Shown one piece after another: positions 26,465 through 35,930 of a stretch of 64,000 bases of DNA; within the stretch, counting starts at the first letter, position 1, and the number at the start of each line of letters is the position of its first letter. The notes under the pieces are model-generated. The model was not told the DNA's origin. It searched no databases and worked only from the letters and a program-made list of their open reading frames with translations. Made by a program: the position numbers and the translations under genes. Source of the DNA: Methylovulum psychrotolerans. Its GTDB lineage: Bacteria; Pseudomonadota; Gammaproteobacteria; Methylococcales; Methylomonadaceae. The stretch spans positions 233,079-297,078 of the forward strand of contig NZ_PGFZ01000002.1 of NCBI RefSeq assembly GCF_002923755.1. Direction: 5' to 3'.

Positions 26465-28391
26465 ACAATGCCAAGCTGGCGATGAGTTGGCGGGTAGCGG
26501 CGTTTTGGTAGCTCAATAAAGTTGCCAGCAACAGTTCTTCCCGAAACTCGGCTTGTTTTTCCGCCAATTGCGCAAACAGCGCGTCCGTATCCAACTTAGC
26601 CGCCACCACTTGATAAAGGCGTTCCAATAAGCGCGGGTTGCCAGCGGCCAGCTGAATCGCCTGTTGCTCTTGCGCCAGCGTCGTGGTGTCCGGCTTAGGC
26701 GGCAAATAGCTTAAGCGTAAGGCAGCGGTTTTCTTGCCTTGGAAGGAGCTTAAGGCAATGTCGGCCAGCCGTAACGGGGAGCTTACTGTCACCGCATAAC
26801 GGCTGGTGATAAGGACACGGCTGGGCGAACCCGTTTGCCGGATAGCGGCCAGTAAGGCGATGATGATCCCATAAGCGATAGGGTCTACGTTCTGATAATC
26901 ATCGACACGGAAGTTCTGCTCAAAATCATCAAACACAAACAGCGCGGCATCAAATTCGGGAAATTGCCCAAAGAGTTGGCGCAGGCGTAATGTTAGGGCT
27001 TGCGGCTGGTTAAGGATGTCATTAATGGTAGCAGTATGTTTGGGCAGGTTGTTGCCGAGCAGGTTGCGCAACACCGCTTCATCCATTTTGCCGCTGGCAA
27101 TAAAGCGCAACGGCAGGTCATGTTCCAAGTGTTGGCATATACGCACCGCTAAGCTACTTTTTCCCAAGCCGCCCATACCCGTCAGGATAATGCCCTCGGC
27201 GTAATTCTCTTCACCTTGAAGGCTACGCAGAATCCGCACCGCCTGTTGCAACAGCCGCCGCCGACCAACAAACGCCTCGCGCGGGCAGACTTCGACCTTG
27301 ACGTTATTATCCAAAAACTCTTGGCGGATTTCCGGCATTGCCCGCCGCTTACCCTTAAGTGCTAAGGCGGTCAACGGCGTGTCGTCGCTATAAAAGCGCA
27401 ATAAATGCCATTGCGGCTTATAAGTGGGGTCTGTTTGCAGGATACGTTGTTCTTCGCGGTACAGTGCTTGGCGGGTCAAACTGACCGCCCGCCCCAGTTC
27501 CACACCCTCCGCCAGGCGTTGATACAGCTCTTGGGCGGTAAAACTGGCGATTAAATCACCCACAGGCTTAGCCCAACCCAACACCGCTGGCACACCCGCC
27601 GACACCAAAGCTTCGCATAAGCTGGGCAAGGCCTTGGTGCTGGCTTGCGCGGTATTGCAACCGGACAGGAACAGCAAACGCGGAAACCGCCCGTGTCGGC
27701 TAAAAACCCCGGCAATAGCATCGGCATCGGCAAGCTGGGCTTGGCCGAACTCGTCTTCCAATAAAAACACCGGCTGATCATTAACAATATCGGCATGGCC
27801 GGTGATATGGACGACATCAAAGCTATCATTAGCATCCCCATAACTGATGCGCTCGCTTAAGCCTTCCAAAGAGCCGCTTTCTTCCACCACCAACTCCAAA
27901 TTACTGGCGCGGGTGGCGGTTAAGATTAACGCCTCTTCCTGTTCAAACTGGAGCAAGGGCCGGACATCTTCCGGCGAACTCGCCATAAACAACAAGCGCA
28001 AGGGGCGGTTTTTCGGCTGGACTGGGTTTTCTCTGGTCGAGACCCGGCGCAAGGGGGTAAACGGGTGGTGCAGGTTGGCGCATAAATACCCGCCATTGTG
28101 CAGCAACTCCCACGCGACCTCACCTAGGGGACTGCTAGGGATGTACAACACGGTATCTTGGCTATAACCGTCCAAATAGCCTTCCTTACCATGCAGCCAA
28201 TCAAACAGTTCTTTGCCCAAGGCTTGCAAGGACAGCCCGTCTTGGTAATGCGTTTGGCTGCGTTCGATAAAGTCAGTTAATTCGGCAGGAGCTACATCGC
28301 GGATGCGGGGCAGGGGATTGTCATCCGCAAAAAACCGCAATTGCGCAAGGCTGGAACTGGCGTTAAAGACTTCTATGCGTAGGGTTTTCAT
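26406..28391 (-). CDS. CHAT protease plus STAND ATPase portion
   Basis: This is the first 661-codon segment of the interrupted gene. Residues about 80-335 are a CHAT caspase-like domain with the catalytic pair visible: H199 in VHITGHAD and C245 in FLSGCNTAQA. Residues about 365-600 form an NB-ARC/STAND-type NTPase with GRRRLLQQ, Walker A GMGGLGKS (405-412), Walker B ALFVFDDFE and RVLITSRY (sensor). The last residues after KTVLAT are out of frame and end in TGA. If translated alone it would be a protease-ATPase without its TPR sensor. The start is the ATG at 28391; no strong ribosome site is seen. Confidence 0.8.
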   Translation of the reverse strand: MKTLRIEVFNASSSLAQLRFFADDNPLPRIRDVAPAELTDFIERSQTHYQDGLSLQALGKELFDWLHGKEGYLDGYSQDTVLYIPSSPLGEVAWELLHNGGYLCANLHHPFTPLRRVSTRENPVQPKNRPLRLLFMASSPEDVRPLLQFEQEEALILTATRASNLELVVEESGSLEGLSERISYGDANDSFDVVHITGHADIVNDQPVFLLEDEFGQAQLADADAIAGVFSRHGRFPRLLFLSGCNTAQASTKALPSLCEALVSAGVPAVLGWAKPVGDLIASFTAQELYQRLAEGVELGRAVSLTRQALYREEQRILQTDPTYKPQWHLLRFYSDDTPLTALALKGKRRAMPEIRQEFLDNNVKVEVCPREAFVGRRRLLQQAVRILRSLQGEENYAEGIILTGMGGLGKSSLAVRICQHLEHDLPLRFIASGKMDEAVLRNLLGNNLPKHTATINDILNQPQALTLRLRQLFGQFPEFDAALFVFDDFEQNFRVDDYQNVDPIAYGIIIALLAAIRQTGSPSRVLITSRYAVTVSSPLRLADIALSSFQGKKTAALRLSYLPPKPDTTTLAQEQQAIQLAAGNPRLLERLYQVVAAKLDTDALFAQLAEKQAEFREELLLATLLSYQNAATRQLIASLALFEVFIPKTVLATGAGFAGF

Positions 28392-28642
28392 TTGGAAGGG
28401 CAGACCTTAGGAGGGGGCTTTTATCTTAAAGTAAAAGAAGATTTGAGTGGCTAAGGTAAGAAATTTTTTTTGCTTTCTCGCTACTATGCCCTGCGTGTCT
28501 GTCTTTAAGTTGGTATATTAGCTTTGTTAGTCGGTATATTATGTGCGGTTAAGTAAGGCTCAGCCATTCGCCAGTTCTTCAGTCATCTTTGTGGTGGCAT
28601 TTGTTGAAGGGAGGAGCTGGCTTTATGAAAACCCCGCCCATA

Positions 28643-28676
28643 AAAAAAGCCCGCATTATCAATAATGCGGGCTTTT
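28643..28676 (-). terminator. Terminator of the rplM-rpsI operon
   Basis: AAAGCCCGCATTAT and ATAATGCGGGCTTT form a perfect stem with A/T runs on both sides, so it can work in both directions. It lies 28 bp after rpsI on the minus strand. The rest of 28392-28642 holds no gene I can support; it should contain the promoter of the CHAT gene, including two GGTATATTA motifs near 28511 and 28532. Confidence 0.9.
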
Positions 28677-28703
28677 TCAACGTTACCGTAACCGGGGTTA
28701 AGA

Positions 28704-29096
28704 TTAACGTTTTGAGTACTGTGGACGTTTTCTCGCTTTGTGCAAGCCGACTTTTTTACGTTCAACAACACGCGAGTCGCGGGTTACATAACCTGCTTTG
28801 CGTAAGGCTGGGCGTAAAGTTTCGTCGTATTCCATTAAGGCGCGTGTCAAGCCTTGACGGATAGCACCTGCCTGGCCTGATGGACCACCGCCTTTAACAA
28901 GGACGTTGATGTCAAAATTGCCGACCATATCAACGCACTCTAAAGGTTGACGGGATACCATCTGGTCGGTTTTACGGCCAAAGTATTCTTCAATCGCTTT
29001 AGCGTTGACGGTGATTTTTCCGGTACCTTTTGTTGCGTAAACGCGCGCTACGGCACTTTTACGACGACCTGTTCCGTAATACTGAGCTGCTGCCAT
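28704..29096 (-). CDS. rpsI: Small ribosomal subunit protein uS9
   Basis: 130 residues, the length of E. coli S9. The N-terminus [16 protein letters not shown] and the basic C-terminal tail [18 protein letters not shown], which reaches the P-site tRNA, are diagnostic. It follows rplM by 11 bp in the universal rplM-rpsI order and ends at a strong terminator. Confidence 0.98.
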   Translation of the reverse strand: MAAAQYYGTGRRKSAVARVYATKGTGKITVNAKAIEEYFGRKTDQMVSRQPLECVDMVGNFDINVLVKGGGPSGQAGAIRQGLTRALMEYDETLRPALRKAGYVTRDSRVVERKKVGLHKARKRPQYSKR

Positions 29097-29107
29097 GGTT
29101 TACTCGC

Positions 29108-29536
29108 TTATAATTCTAAAACTTTAGGCTGTTGTGCCTGATGTTCATGTTCTGGGCCTGCGTAAACTTTAAGCTTTTTGAACATTGCGCGGCCTAGTGG
29201 ATTTTTAGGTAACATGCCTTTAACAGCAGTCGTAAGAATGCGGTCTGGGAATGTTTTTCTTAACTTACCTAAGCTGACGGTCTTAAGATTGCCGATATAG
29301 CCTGTATGATGCTGATACAGCTTATCTTTTTCTTTAGTTCCGGTGACACCTATCTTTTCGACATTGACGACGATGATATAATCGCCGGTATCGACATGGG
29401 GTGTGAATTCTGGTTTATGTTTGCCGCGAAGACGACGTGCAATCTCAGAAGCAAGGCGACCTAGCGTCTTTCCTTCTGCATCGACCACGTACCAATCGCG
29501 TTTTACTTCTGCTGGTTTTGCACTGAATGTTTTCAT
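29108..29536 (-). CDS. rplM: Large ribosomal subunit protein uL13
   Basis: 142 residues, the standard length, with [20 protein letters not shown] at the start and [12 protein letters not shown] in the middle. L13 is an early 23S rRNA-binding protein. It leads the rplM-rpsI operon; the 119 bp upstream, after the ntrX stop, should contain the promoter. Confidence 0.98.
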   Translation of the reverse strand: MKTFSAKPAEVKRDWYVVDAEGKTLGRLASEIARRLRGKHKPEFTPHVDTGDYIIVVNVEKIGVTGTKEKDKLYQHHTGYIGNLKTVSLGKLRKTFPDRILTTAVKGMLPKNPLGRAMFKKLKVYAGPEHEHQAQQPKVLEL

Positions 29537-29655
29537 CGTTACTTAGTCTTTCTGTAAAGCCTCAATAAAAGACTGACAATTTTACTGGACATTACGGGTA
29601 TTTACAACGTTTATTTGTAAAAATAAGTCCAGCTACGTTTAATCAGCCGTGGTTC

Positions 29656-31023
29656 CTAGAGTTTGATGTTTAAGGAATGAAGTTTGCGGTAGAGATGGGT
29701 GCGCTCCATGCCGACGGCGGCAGAGAGTTTGGCGACGCTGCCGCCGGTGCGCTCGAAGTGGTATTCCAGATAGGCTTTTTCAAAATGGTCGCGGGCTTCT
29801 TTCAGCGGCAGGTTGAAAAAGTCCGGCACTGACGAGGCGGTGCCGCCGATGTCACCCATGACCGTGCCTAGGGCAGATTTGACCTCTTCCAATTCAATAT
29901 CTTCACCAACGCCTAATATCATTAGCCGTTGCACCAAGTTCTTTAGTTCGCGCACATTACCGCGCCAGCCGTAATTACGCAAGAAGTTTTGCGCGGCCAT
30001 CGAAAAACGCCGGAACGCCAGCTTGTCTTGGTTGACGAAATAATCGACGTAAAAGCCCAGCAGGGCAGGCACATCTTCACTGTGGGTGCGCAGCGGCGGA
30101 ATTTCGATGGTGACTTCATTTAGCAGGTAGTAGAGGTCTTGCCGGAAGCGGCCGGATTTGACCTCTTCGTCCAAGCTGATGCGCGTGGAGGCGACAACCC
30201 GGACATCAACGCGCACGGCTTCGCTGCCGCCGACCCGCAGGAAAGAGCTGGACTCTAGGGCACTGAGCAGGCGCAGTTGGGTTTCTTTATCCATGCCGGC
30301 AATTTCGCCCAAGAACAAGGTGCCTTTATGGGCGCGTTCCAATAAGCCCGGATAGACTTTGCCGCCGCACTCTTTGCCGAAAAATTCGACAGCAGAGTTT
30401 TCCGGGGAGATGCTGCCCACCGCAACATCAATAAACGGGCCATCGCGGTGGGCGCTGTTATTGTGCAGAAAGCGTGCGTACAGCTCTTTGCCTGTACCCG
30501 CTTCGCCGACGAACAGGACGCGGGCATCATGTTGCGCCAAGCGTTTCAGTTGGTCTTTGGTGCGGGCGACGGCGGCGCTTCTGCCGACGGGTTCTATGTC
30601 TATGGCCGCGCCCTGTCTAAGCCCGGCGTTTTCGTGTTGCAAATAGCCTGCTTCTAAGGCGCGTTCGACGATCAGCAGCAGTTTTGCCATGGACAGGGGC
30701 TTTTCCAGGTAGTCATAAGCACCCAAGCGGGTCGCTTCGACGGCGGACTCCACCGAACCGTGCCCGGACATCATCACCACGGGGCAGGTGAGGGTGTCTT
30801 CTGCCACCCATTCTTTGAGCAGGGTAATGCCGTCGGTGTCGGGCATCCAAATGTCCAGCAGGATCAGGTCAGGGTTGGTGGCGGCCTTAAGTTGCCGGGC
30901 GGTGCCGGCATCTTCCGCCATAGTAACTTCGTAGCCTTCATCTTCAAGGATTTCGCTAACGAGGCGGCGGATCTCCGGTTCGTCGTCGACGACTAATAAA
31001 CGGGGTGTCTGTATGTCCATCAT
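29656..31023 (-). CDS. ntrX: NtrC-family response regulator NtrX with a degenerate AAA+ domain
   Basis: Partner of the NtrY kinase. The 455-residue protein has a receiver domain (acidic pocket VVDDEPEIR, phosphoacceptor in LLDIWMPD), an AAA+ domain and a Fis-type HTH (SVAKLSAAVGMERTHLYRKL). Walker A is normal (GEAGTGKELYAR). The GAFTGA loop that contacts sigma-54 is absent (FFGKECGGKVYPGLL), as in other NtrX proteins. Here Walker B has Gly for Asp (LFLGEIAGM), the sensor I region reads ASTRISL instead of ATNRDL, and YYRL is YYLL. It may therefore act as a phosphorylation-controlled DNA-binding protein without ATPase activity. Confidence 0.9.
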   Translation of the reverse strand: MMDIQTPRLLVVDDEPEIRRLVSEILEDEGYEVTMAEDAGTARQLKAATNPDLILLDIWMPDTDGITLLKEWVAEDTLTCPVVMMSGHGSVESAVEATRLGAYDYLEKPLSMAKLLLIVERALEAGYLQHENAGLRQGAAIDIEPVGRSAAVARTKDQLKRLAQHDARVLFVGEAGTGKELYARFLHNNSAHRDGPFIDVAVGSISPENSAVEFFGKECGGKVYPGLLERAHKGTLFLGEIAGMDKETQLRLLSALESSSFLRVGGSEAVRVDVRVVASTRISLDEEVKSGRFRQDLYYLLNEVTIEIPPLRTHSEDVPALLGFYVDYFVNQDKLAFRRFSMAAQNFLRNYGWRGNVRELKNLVQRLMILGVGEDIELEEVKSALGTVMGDIGGTASSVPDFFNLPLKEARDHFEKAYLEYHFERTGGSVAKLSAAVGMERTHLYRKLHSLNIKL

Positions 31024-31033
31024 GACCTTCTTT

Positions 31034-33187
31034 TTATGCGTTACAGGCTGGCAGTTGGATGATAAATCCTGCGCCCACTTTTCGGCGCGTATCTATCCAG
31101 ATCGCGCCACCGTGTTCTTCGATAATTTTTTTGACGATTGCCAACCCTAAGCCGGTACCTTTGGCTTTGGTGGTGACGTAAGGCTCAAAAATCTTTTCGA
31201 TTTGTTCTTCTTTTATGCCTGGGCCGTCATCATACAGGGCGATTTCGATAAAATCGGTGCTGTTTTTTTGTACGCGGTGCAGGTTAATTTCAATCAGACC
31301 TTGTGTCTCTATGGCCTCTAGGGCATTTTTGATCAGGTTGTGCAGCACTTGCCGGATACTGATGGGGTCGCCTTCGATAAACAAGCCTGCCGCCGCTTCA
31401 TAGTTGGCTTTGAATTTTACGCCAGATTTAAGGACATACAAGGCCAACACTTCTTGTACTAAGCGCGGCAGGTCAATGGCGACGGTCTGTTTTTTGGAGG
31501 GTTTGGCGTATTCGGAAAAATCATCGACCATTTCCTTCATGGCCTCGACCTGTTGGACAATGGTAGTGGTGGATCGTTTTAAAATAGTGGCGTCGCTTTC
31601 GGACAATTTGTCCGCTAGCTTATGCTGGAGGCGTTCCGCCGACAATTGGATGGGGGTGAGCGGATTTTTGATTTCGTGCGCCAAGCGTCGCGCCACTTCG
31701 CCCCAAGCGGCATTTTTTTGCGCTTGGATCAGGTCGGTGACATCATCGAAGACCACGACCGCGCCGACGCGTAAGCCGTCTTGGCTAAACAGCGGCGTAC
31801 CCCGGCAGAGCAGTTCTTGGCGGCCATTAGCGCCTAAAAAGGCGAGGCGTTGCTCCCAAATGTCGTCGGCCTGCCCCAATAGGCGTTGGATGGATTTGAG
31901 CGGTTCGGCCAGTTCGGCGCTGGTGTCGGCCAGTTCCAGTAAGGTGTAGCCTATGCAGTAGTTAACTTGGATACGGAAAATACGGTACGCGGCTTGGTTG
32001 GCGGTGCGGATTTTAAAGTCGGCATCAAAGCTGATGACGCCGGCGGTCAGGTTGGCGAGGATGGTTTCCAGGTAGGCGCGTTGGTTTTCCACTTCAAAGC
32101 CCGCCATGCGGGTTTCGTAGCTGGCACGGGCGATGCGTTGGGTCATGTCGTTAAAAGATTCGACCAAAAAGCCCAAGTCGTCTTGTGCCATAACGGGCAG
32201 TTGTTGGTCATAATTGCCCAAGGCGACAGCTTTGGTGCCTTTTACCAAGGCTTTGACGGGGGCGGTAATATGGCGGATGCTGATGAAGGCGACCCAAATC
32301 GCCGCCAGCAAGCTCATTAACAGCACCAGCGATAAGGCCAGCGAAAAACTGAGTTTTAGGGAGTGCCGTAAGAAGCTCATTTCCTGGTAGCGGACAAAGG
32401 CAAACTCCACCGAGTCGGCCAAATCGGCAATGCGTACGGGTACGGGATACAGTGCTTGCAGGTACAACGGTTGCGCGGCTTGGATTTTGACGATGACGCG
32501 GATCATCAGTTCGTCGTCGCGGATAGGGGTGACGGCGACAAAATCGGAATGCTGTTGGCGCAATTGTATCCAGATGTATTTATCGGGCAAGCTGGGCAGA
32601 ATGTCGCTGGGGCTGTTACTGCTGGAGGCGAGGATGGTGCCGGGTTGCGAGAATAGGGTCATTTCCGCCGCTCCCGACAATTCGCGTAAATGGTCCACTT
32701 CGGTGGTCAGTTGGGGGTTGGGTGAAAATTCCAGCGACGCTACCAGTTGTTGGGTCTGTTTCAAATGCCAGCGCATCCGTTGGTCTAAGGAGGCTTGGCT
32801 GAGTTCCAGCGAGTCTTCCATCGCACGGTCGATTTCGACGTTAAACCAACTGTCTATGCCTTGATGGAGGAACTGCATGGAGAAATAAAACACGATGGCG
32901 GCCGGGGCTAGGGCCAGCAGCACAAACAAGGACACCATGCGCGTGGTCAACCTAGAGCCGGCCTCGCGTTTTTTCAGTTGCTTGGTCAGAGTGTAGATGT
33001 TTGCCCCGACCAACGACAGTAAGGCCGCTGAGCCGATGGCGTTCATCAGCAGTAGCCAAGAATACATTTCGCCCAGTTGCGAAGATTCTTGAGTGGCTGA
33101 ACTCATCAGCTGTAAAGACAGCAAAATCAGCCCGGACATGACGAAGGCCGACAGGTTGAGCGGCAGTTTCAGTTTTTTAGCGGCCAT
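31034..33187 (-). CDS. ntrY: Membrane sensor histidine kinase NtrY
   Basis: A 717-residue kinase. It has about four N-terminal membrane helices around an extracytoplasmic region of roughly 170 residues, then a HAMP segment, a PAS domain (VISFDADFKIRTANQAAYRI), a HisKA domain with the phosphorylated His in RRLAHEIKNPLTP, and an HATPase_c domain (LIKNALEAI, DDGPGI, GTGLGLAIVKKI). NtrYX systems respond to nitrogen or redox state in other proteobacteria. A TTG at 33196 is an alternative start, but GGAG lies immediately before the ATG at 33187. It overlaps the end of the DUF4390 gene and is 10 bp from ntrX. Confidence 0.94.
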   Translation of the reverse strand: MAAKKLKLPLNLSAFVMSGLILLSLQLMSSATQESSQLGEMYSWLLLMNAIGSAALLSLVGANIYTLTKQLKKREAGSRLTTRMVSLFVLLALAPAAIVFYFSMQFLHQGIDSWFNVEIDRAMEDSLELSQASLDQRMRWHLKQTQQLVASLEFSPNPQLTTEVDHLRELSGAAEMTLFSQPGTILASSSNSPSDILPSLPDKYIWIQLRQQHSDFVAVTPIRDDELMIRVIVKIQAAQPLYLQALYPVPVRIADLADSVEFAFVRYQEMSFLRHSLKLSFSLALSLVLLMSLLAAIWVAFISIRHITAPVKALVKGTKAVALGNYDQQLPVMAQDDLGFLVESFNDMTQRIARASYETRMAGFEVENQRAYLETILANLTAGVISFDADFKIRTANQAAYRIFRIQVNYCIGYTLLELADTSAELAEPLKSIQRLLGQADDIWEQRLAFLGANGRQELLCRGTPLFSQDGLRVGAVVVFDDVTDLIQAQKNAAWGEVARRLAHEIKNPLTPIQLSAERLQHKLADKLSESDATILKRSTTTIVQQVEAMKEMVDDFSEYAKPSKKQTVAIDLPRLVQEVLALYVLKSGVKFKANYEAAAGLFIEGDPISIRQVLHNLIKNALEAIETQGLIEINLHRVQKNSTDFIEIALYDDGPGIKEEQIEKIFEPYVTTKAKGTGLGLAIVKKIIEEHGGAIWIDTRRKVGAGFIIQLPACNA

Positions 33188-33741
33188 AAGCTCCAATCAC
33201 TGGATAAGTACCATTGCTGATTGAGGTAAGCCACTGGCCGTAAAGGCAGGGGCAGGGCGTTGCGGTCAAACACGACTTTAATGGCCGCGACGGTGTCCGG
33301 TGTTGGGGCAAAGTCGGCATTGTCGGTAAGGTGGAAGTTGGTCACATTGGCCATTAAGTCAAAAGCGGCGGCTAATGATGAGACATTCGCCACCACGCCG
33401 GCGCTTTCGTTATCGACACGGTAGAGGTTGAGTAAGGCGTGGTATTGCAGGCGGTAGCGGATCTGCGCTTGCGCCACCGTTTTTGCCCAGAGGAAAGCGC
33501 GGGGTTGTCGGATTTGCAGCTCGATTTCCCAAAATAACGGTACGCCGTTTTGCAGGGCTTCCAAGGCCTTGGCGCTGAGTTGGTAGTTAACTTCGGCGTT
33601 GAGCAGGTAGCTTTGGCCATGACGGATCAGCTCGGCGTTTTTGACGCTGGCGGAGCAACAGTCTGCCCAAAGCGGTGGTGATACTAAGCATAGCAGGACT
33701 AGCCATGCCAGCCAGCCCTTAAATCTTACGCAAGCGGGCAT
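33169..33741 (-). CDS. DUF4390 exported protein
   Basis: A 190-residue protein with a signal peptide (KGWLAWLVLLCLVSPPLWA) followed by the DUF4390 domain (LNAEVNYQLSAKALEALQNG, PLFWEIELQI, YHALLNLYRV, ending LSSDWSLWPLKN). Members are found between rsmB and ntrY in many beta- and gammaproteobacteria; the function is unknown. The co-localisation and the overlaps on both sides (rsmB by 23 bp, ntrY by 19 bp) suggest a link to envelope sensing by NtrY. That link is inference. Confidence 0.88.
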   Translation of the reverse strand: MPACVRFKGWLAWLVLLCLVSPPLWADCCSASVKNAELIRHGQSYLLNAEVNYQLSAKALEALQNGVPLFWEIELQIRQPRAFLWAKTVAQAQIRYRLQYHALLNLYRVDNESAGVVANVSSLAAAFDLMANVTNFHLTDNADFAPTPDTVAAIKVVFDRNALPLPLRPVAYLNQQWYLSSDWSLWPLKN

Positions 33742-35005
33742 AATAAAAGCCGTCCATGCCTGACTCGCCAGTTAAGATTTGCCGCCCGACATTGGCCGCT
33801 ATGCCCCAGCCGTCTTCAGGGCAGGGCAGTTCTTCGGCATCCGCATGGCTGGCTAGGAATGCTTGGATTTGCTGTTCGTTTTCTTGCTTGAGCACTGAGC
33901 AGGTGGCGTAAAGTAACAGCCCGCCCTGGGCCAGTAACGGCCAGATGGCGTTAAGGATGCGCTGTTGCAGGGTTTGCAAGGCGCTAATGTCTTCGGCGCG
34001 GCGCAATAGCTTAATGTCAGGGTGGCGGCGGATGACGCCTGTTGCCGAGCAGGGCGCGTCCAATAGGATACGGTCGAACGGTTGCCCGTCCCACCAGCTC
34101 TGCGGATGGGCGGCATCGCCGCTTACCAAGGTTGCCGATAAGCCGAGGCGGTGCAGGTTGGCGGCGACCCGTTGTAAACGGGCGGTATCAATGTCGACGG
34201 CGGTCAGGGCTTGCAGTTGCGGCTGCTGTTCGAGGATATGCGCGGTTTTACCGCCAGGGGCGGCGCAGACATCCAATACCCGTTGCCCAGGCTGGAGGTC
34301 TAATAAGCCTGCCGCCAATTGTGCGGCGGTGTCTTGCACCGACACGGCGCCGCTGGCAAAGTCGGGCAATTCGTCAACCGCCACGGCTTTGTCCAGTACC
34401 AGGGCGGAAGGGCAAAAGCTGACGGTGTCGGCAGCGAGGCCGCGTTCTGCCAAGTGCTGTTGGTAGGTGTCGCTGTCGGTCTTAAGGCGGTTGATGCGCA
34501 GTGCCATTGGGGCTTGCCGGTTGTTCGCCAAGAGTATCTGTTCGGCTTGCTCCGGCCAATCTTGGCGGATGCGCTTAAGCAGCCAGTCGGGGTGGCTGTG
34601 CGCCTTATCGGCGGTAAGGGCTTCCAGGCGTTCGGTCTCGCGCAGGTATGTCCTCAGCAAGGCGTTAATTAAGCCCTTGGCCCATGTTTTCTTGCGGATG
34701 GCATAGACGGTCTCGGAAACGGCGGCATGGGGCTTGACGCGCATAAATTTAAGCTGGTATAGGCCGATGAGGGCCAGGGCTTTAATTTCCACGTCTTTTA
34801 GGGGTTTGGTCGCCAATTCGTCTAAGAGGGCATCAAGTTGGTGATAATGCCTACAGACCCCGTAGCAGAGCATTTGGATAAAGGCGCGGTCTTGGTGCGA
34901 CGCGACGCTGGCTAAGGTGTTATCAAGGCTTACCGTTAATGACTGTCCGTTGTCCATGACATTGGCAAGCACCCGTGCGGCGATGGCGCGTGTATTGGTA
35001 CTCAA
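33719..35005 (-). CDS. rsmB: 16S rRNA (cytosine(967)-C5)-methyltransferase RsmB
   Basis: RsmB methylates C967 of 16S rRNA. The 428-residue protein has the N-terminal NusB-like RNA-binding domain (about 1-140) and a Rossmann methyltransferase domain. Motif I is DVCAAPGGKTAHIL, motif IV LLDAPCSATGVIRRHPD and motif VI YATCSVLKQEN, which contain the two catalytic cysteines of m5C enzymes. It overlaps fmt by 4 bp, the classic def-fmt-rsmB order. Confidence 0.96.
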   Translation of the reverse strand: MSTNTRAIAARVLANVMDNGQSLTVSLDNTLASVASHQDRAFIQMLCYGVCRHYHQLDALLDELATKPLKDVEIKALALIGLYQLKFMRVKPHAAVSETVYAIRKKTWAKGLINALLRTYLRETERLEALTADKAHSHPDWLLKRIRQDWPEQAEQILLANNRQAPMALRINRLKTDSDTYQQHLAERGLAADTVSFCPSALVLDKAVAVDELPDFASGAVSVQDTAAQLAAGLLDLQPGQRVLDVCAAPGGKTAHILEQQPQLQALTAVDIDTARLQRVAANLHRLGLSATLVSGDAAHPQSWWDGQPFDRILLDAPCSATGVIRRHPDIKLLRRAEDISALQTLQQRILNAIWPLLAQGGLLLYATCSVLKQENEQQIQAFLASHADAEELPCPEDGWGIAANVGRQILTGESGMDGFYYARLRKI

Positions 35006-35928
35006 CCCAGTATTACCCCGTTAAGATCGTGCGCGTTGAGAAAGGCCTCAACAGCCATGCGTTTGCCACCCGGCAACTGCACTTCTAACAAACGTAATTT
35101 ACCGTTTCCGGTCATGATGTCCAATTGTTTGTGGGCGCAGACGACCGCGCCCGGAAGGGCGGTGCCGGTATTGTCCTCAAGGGCTTCGGCACGCCAGATG
35201 CGCAGCATTTCGCCACGGTATAGGGTTTGCGCCACGGGCCAAGCGTTCAGGCCGCGCACTTTACAGGCGATGGCGGTAGCGGCCTGCGTCCAATCAATGA
35301 GCGCTTCGCTTTTGTCGAGTTTTTCGGCATAAGTGACCAAGGCTTCGTCTTGCGGCTCGGCGTGTACCGTGCCTTGTTCGAGTTGTGCCAAGACTTTGCC
35401 CAGCCCCACCGCACCCAAGGCCGCTAAACGGTCGTGGAGGTCGCTGGAGGTGTCGGCCTCGCTAATGGTGCAGACTTCTTTATGCAGCATGTCGCCTGCG
35501 TCCAGTTTAAGGACAAGCTTAATGATGGTCACTCCGGTTTCCCCGTCGCCCGCCATGACGGCGCGTTGGATAGGGGCCGCGCCGCGCCAGCGCGGCAATA
35601 AGGAGCCGTGGACATTCAGGCAACCCCATTTCGGCGCATCCAGCACGGTCTGCGGCAAAATGATGCCGTAGGCGACCACGACCATCAGATCGGCGTTAAA
35701 ACGGCGTAGCTGTTGCAGGTCTGCGTCTGCTTTAAAGTTTAAGGGTTGCAACACCGGAATGTCGGCGGTCACCGCCACTTGTTTGACGGGGCTGGGTTGG
35801 AGGTGGCGGCCACGGCCTGCCGGGCGGTCCGGCTGGGTGTAGACGGCGCAGACTTCATGCCCCGAAGTGAGCAGCATTTGCAGGCTGGGCACGGCAAAGT
35901 CGGGGGTTCCGGCAAAAATAATTTTCAT
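35002..35928 (-). CDS. fmt: Methionyl-tRNA formyltransferase
   Basis: Fmt formylates initiator Met-tRNA with 10-formyl-THF. The 308-residue protein begins MKIIFAGTPDFAVPSLQ and carries the catalytic block LNVHGSLLPRWRGAAPIQRA (Asn/His) and the later DAGDML motif, then the C-terminal OB-like tRNA-binding domain (CKVRGLNAWPVAQTLYRG). It is flanked by def (3 bp) and rsmB (4-bp overlap). Confidence 0.97.
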   Translation of the reverse strand: MKIIFAGTPDFAVPSLQMLLTSGHEVCAVYTQPDRPAGRGRHLQPSPVKQVAVTADIPVLQPLNFKADADLQQLRRFNADLMVVVAYGIILPQTVLDAPKWGCLNVHGSLLPRWRGAAPIQRAVMAGDGETGVTIIKLVLKLDAGDMLHKEVCTISEADTSSDLHDRLAALGAVGLGKVLAQLEQGTVHAEPQDEALVTYAEKLDKSEALIDWTQAATAIACKVRGLNAWPVAQTLYRGEMLRIWRAEALEDNTGTALPGAVVCAHKQLDIMTGNGKLRLLEVQLPGGKRMAVEAFLNAHDLNGVILG

Positions 35929-35930
35929 GC

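Larger units (their letters stand above)
24640..28391 (-). pseudogene. CHAT protease-STAND ATPase-TPR gene interrupted by two frameshifts
   Basis: Three overlapping minus-strand frames read as one protein of about 1250 residues: CHAT domain, NTP-binding STAND domain, linker, TPR array, and a C-terminal tail. The first break is at about 26422-26436: removing one G from ACGGGTGCTG joins KTVLAT to VLDLPDFEAH. The second is at about 26040: removing one T from the TTGGTTTATT run joins AESLV to INQMAMIQDL. Both are +1 changes in homopolymers of three, so real decay and assembly error are equally open. Proteins of this plan are regulated proteases or death effectors in some bacteria; the function here is inferred. 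Confidence 0.8.
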
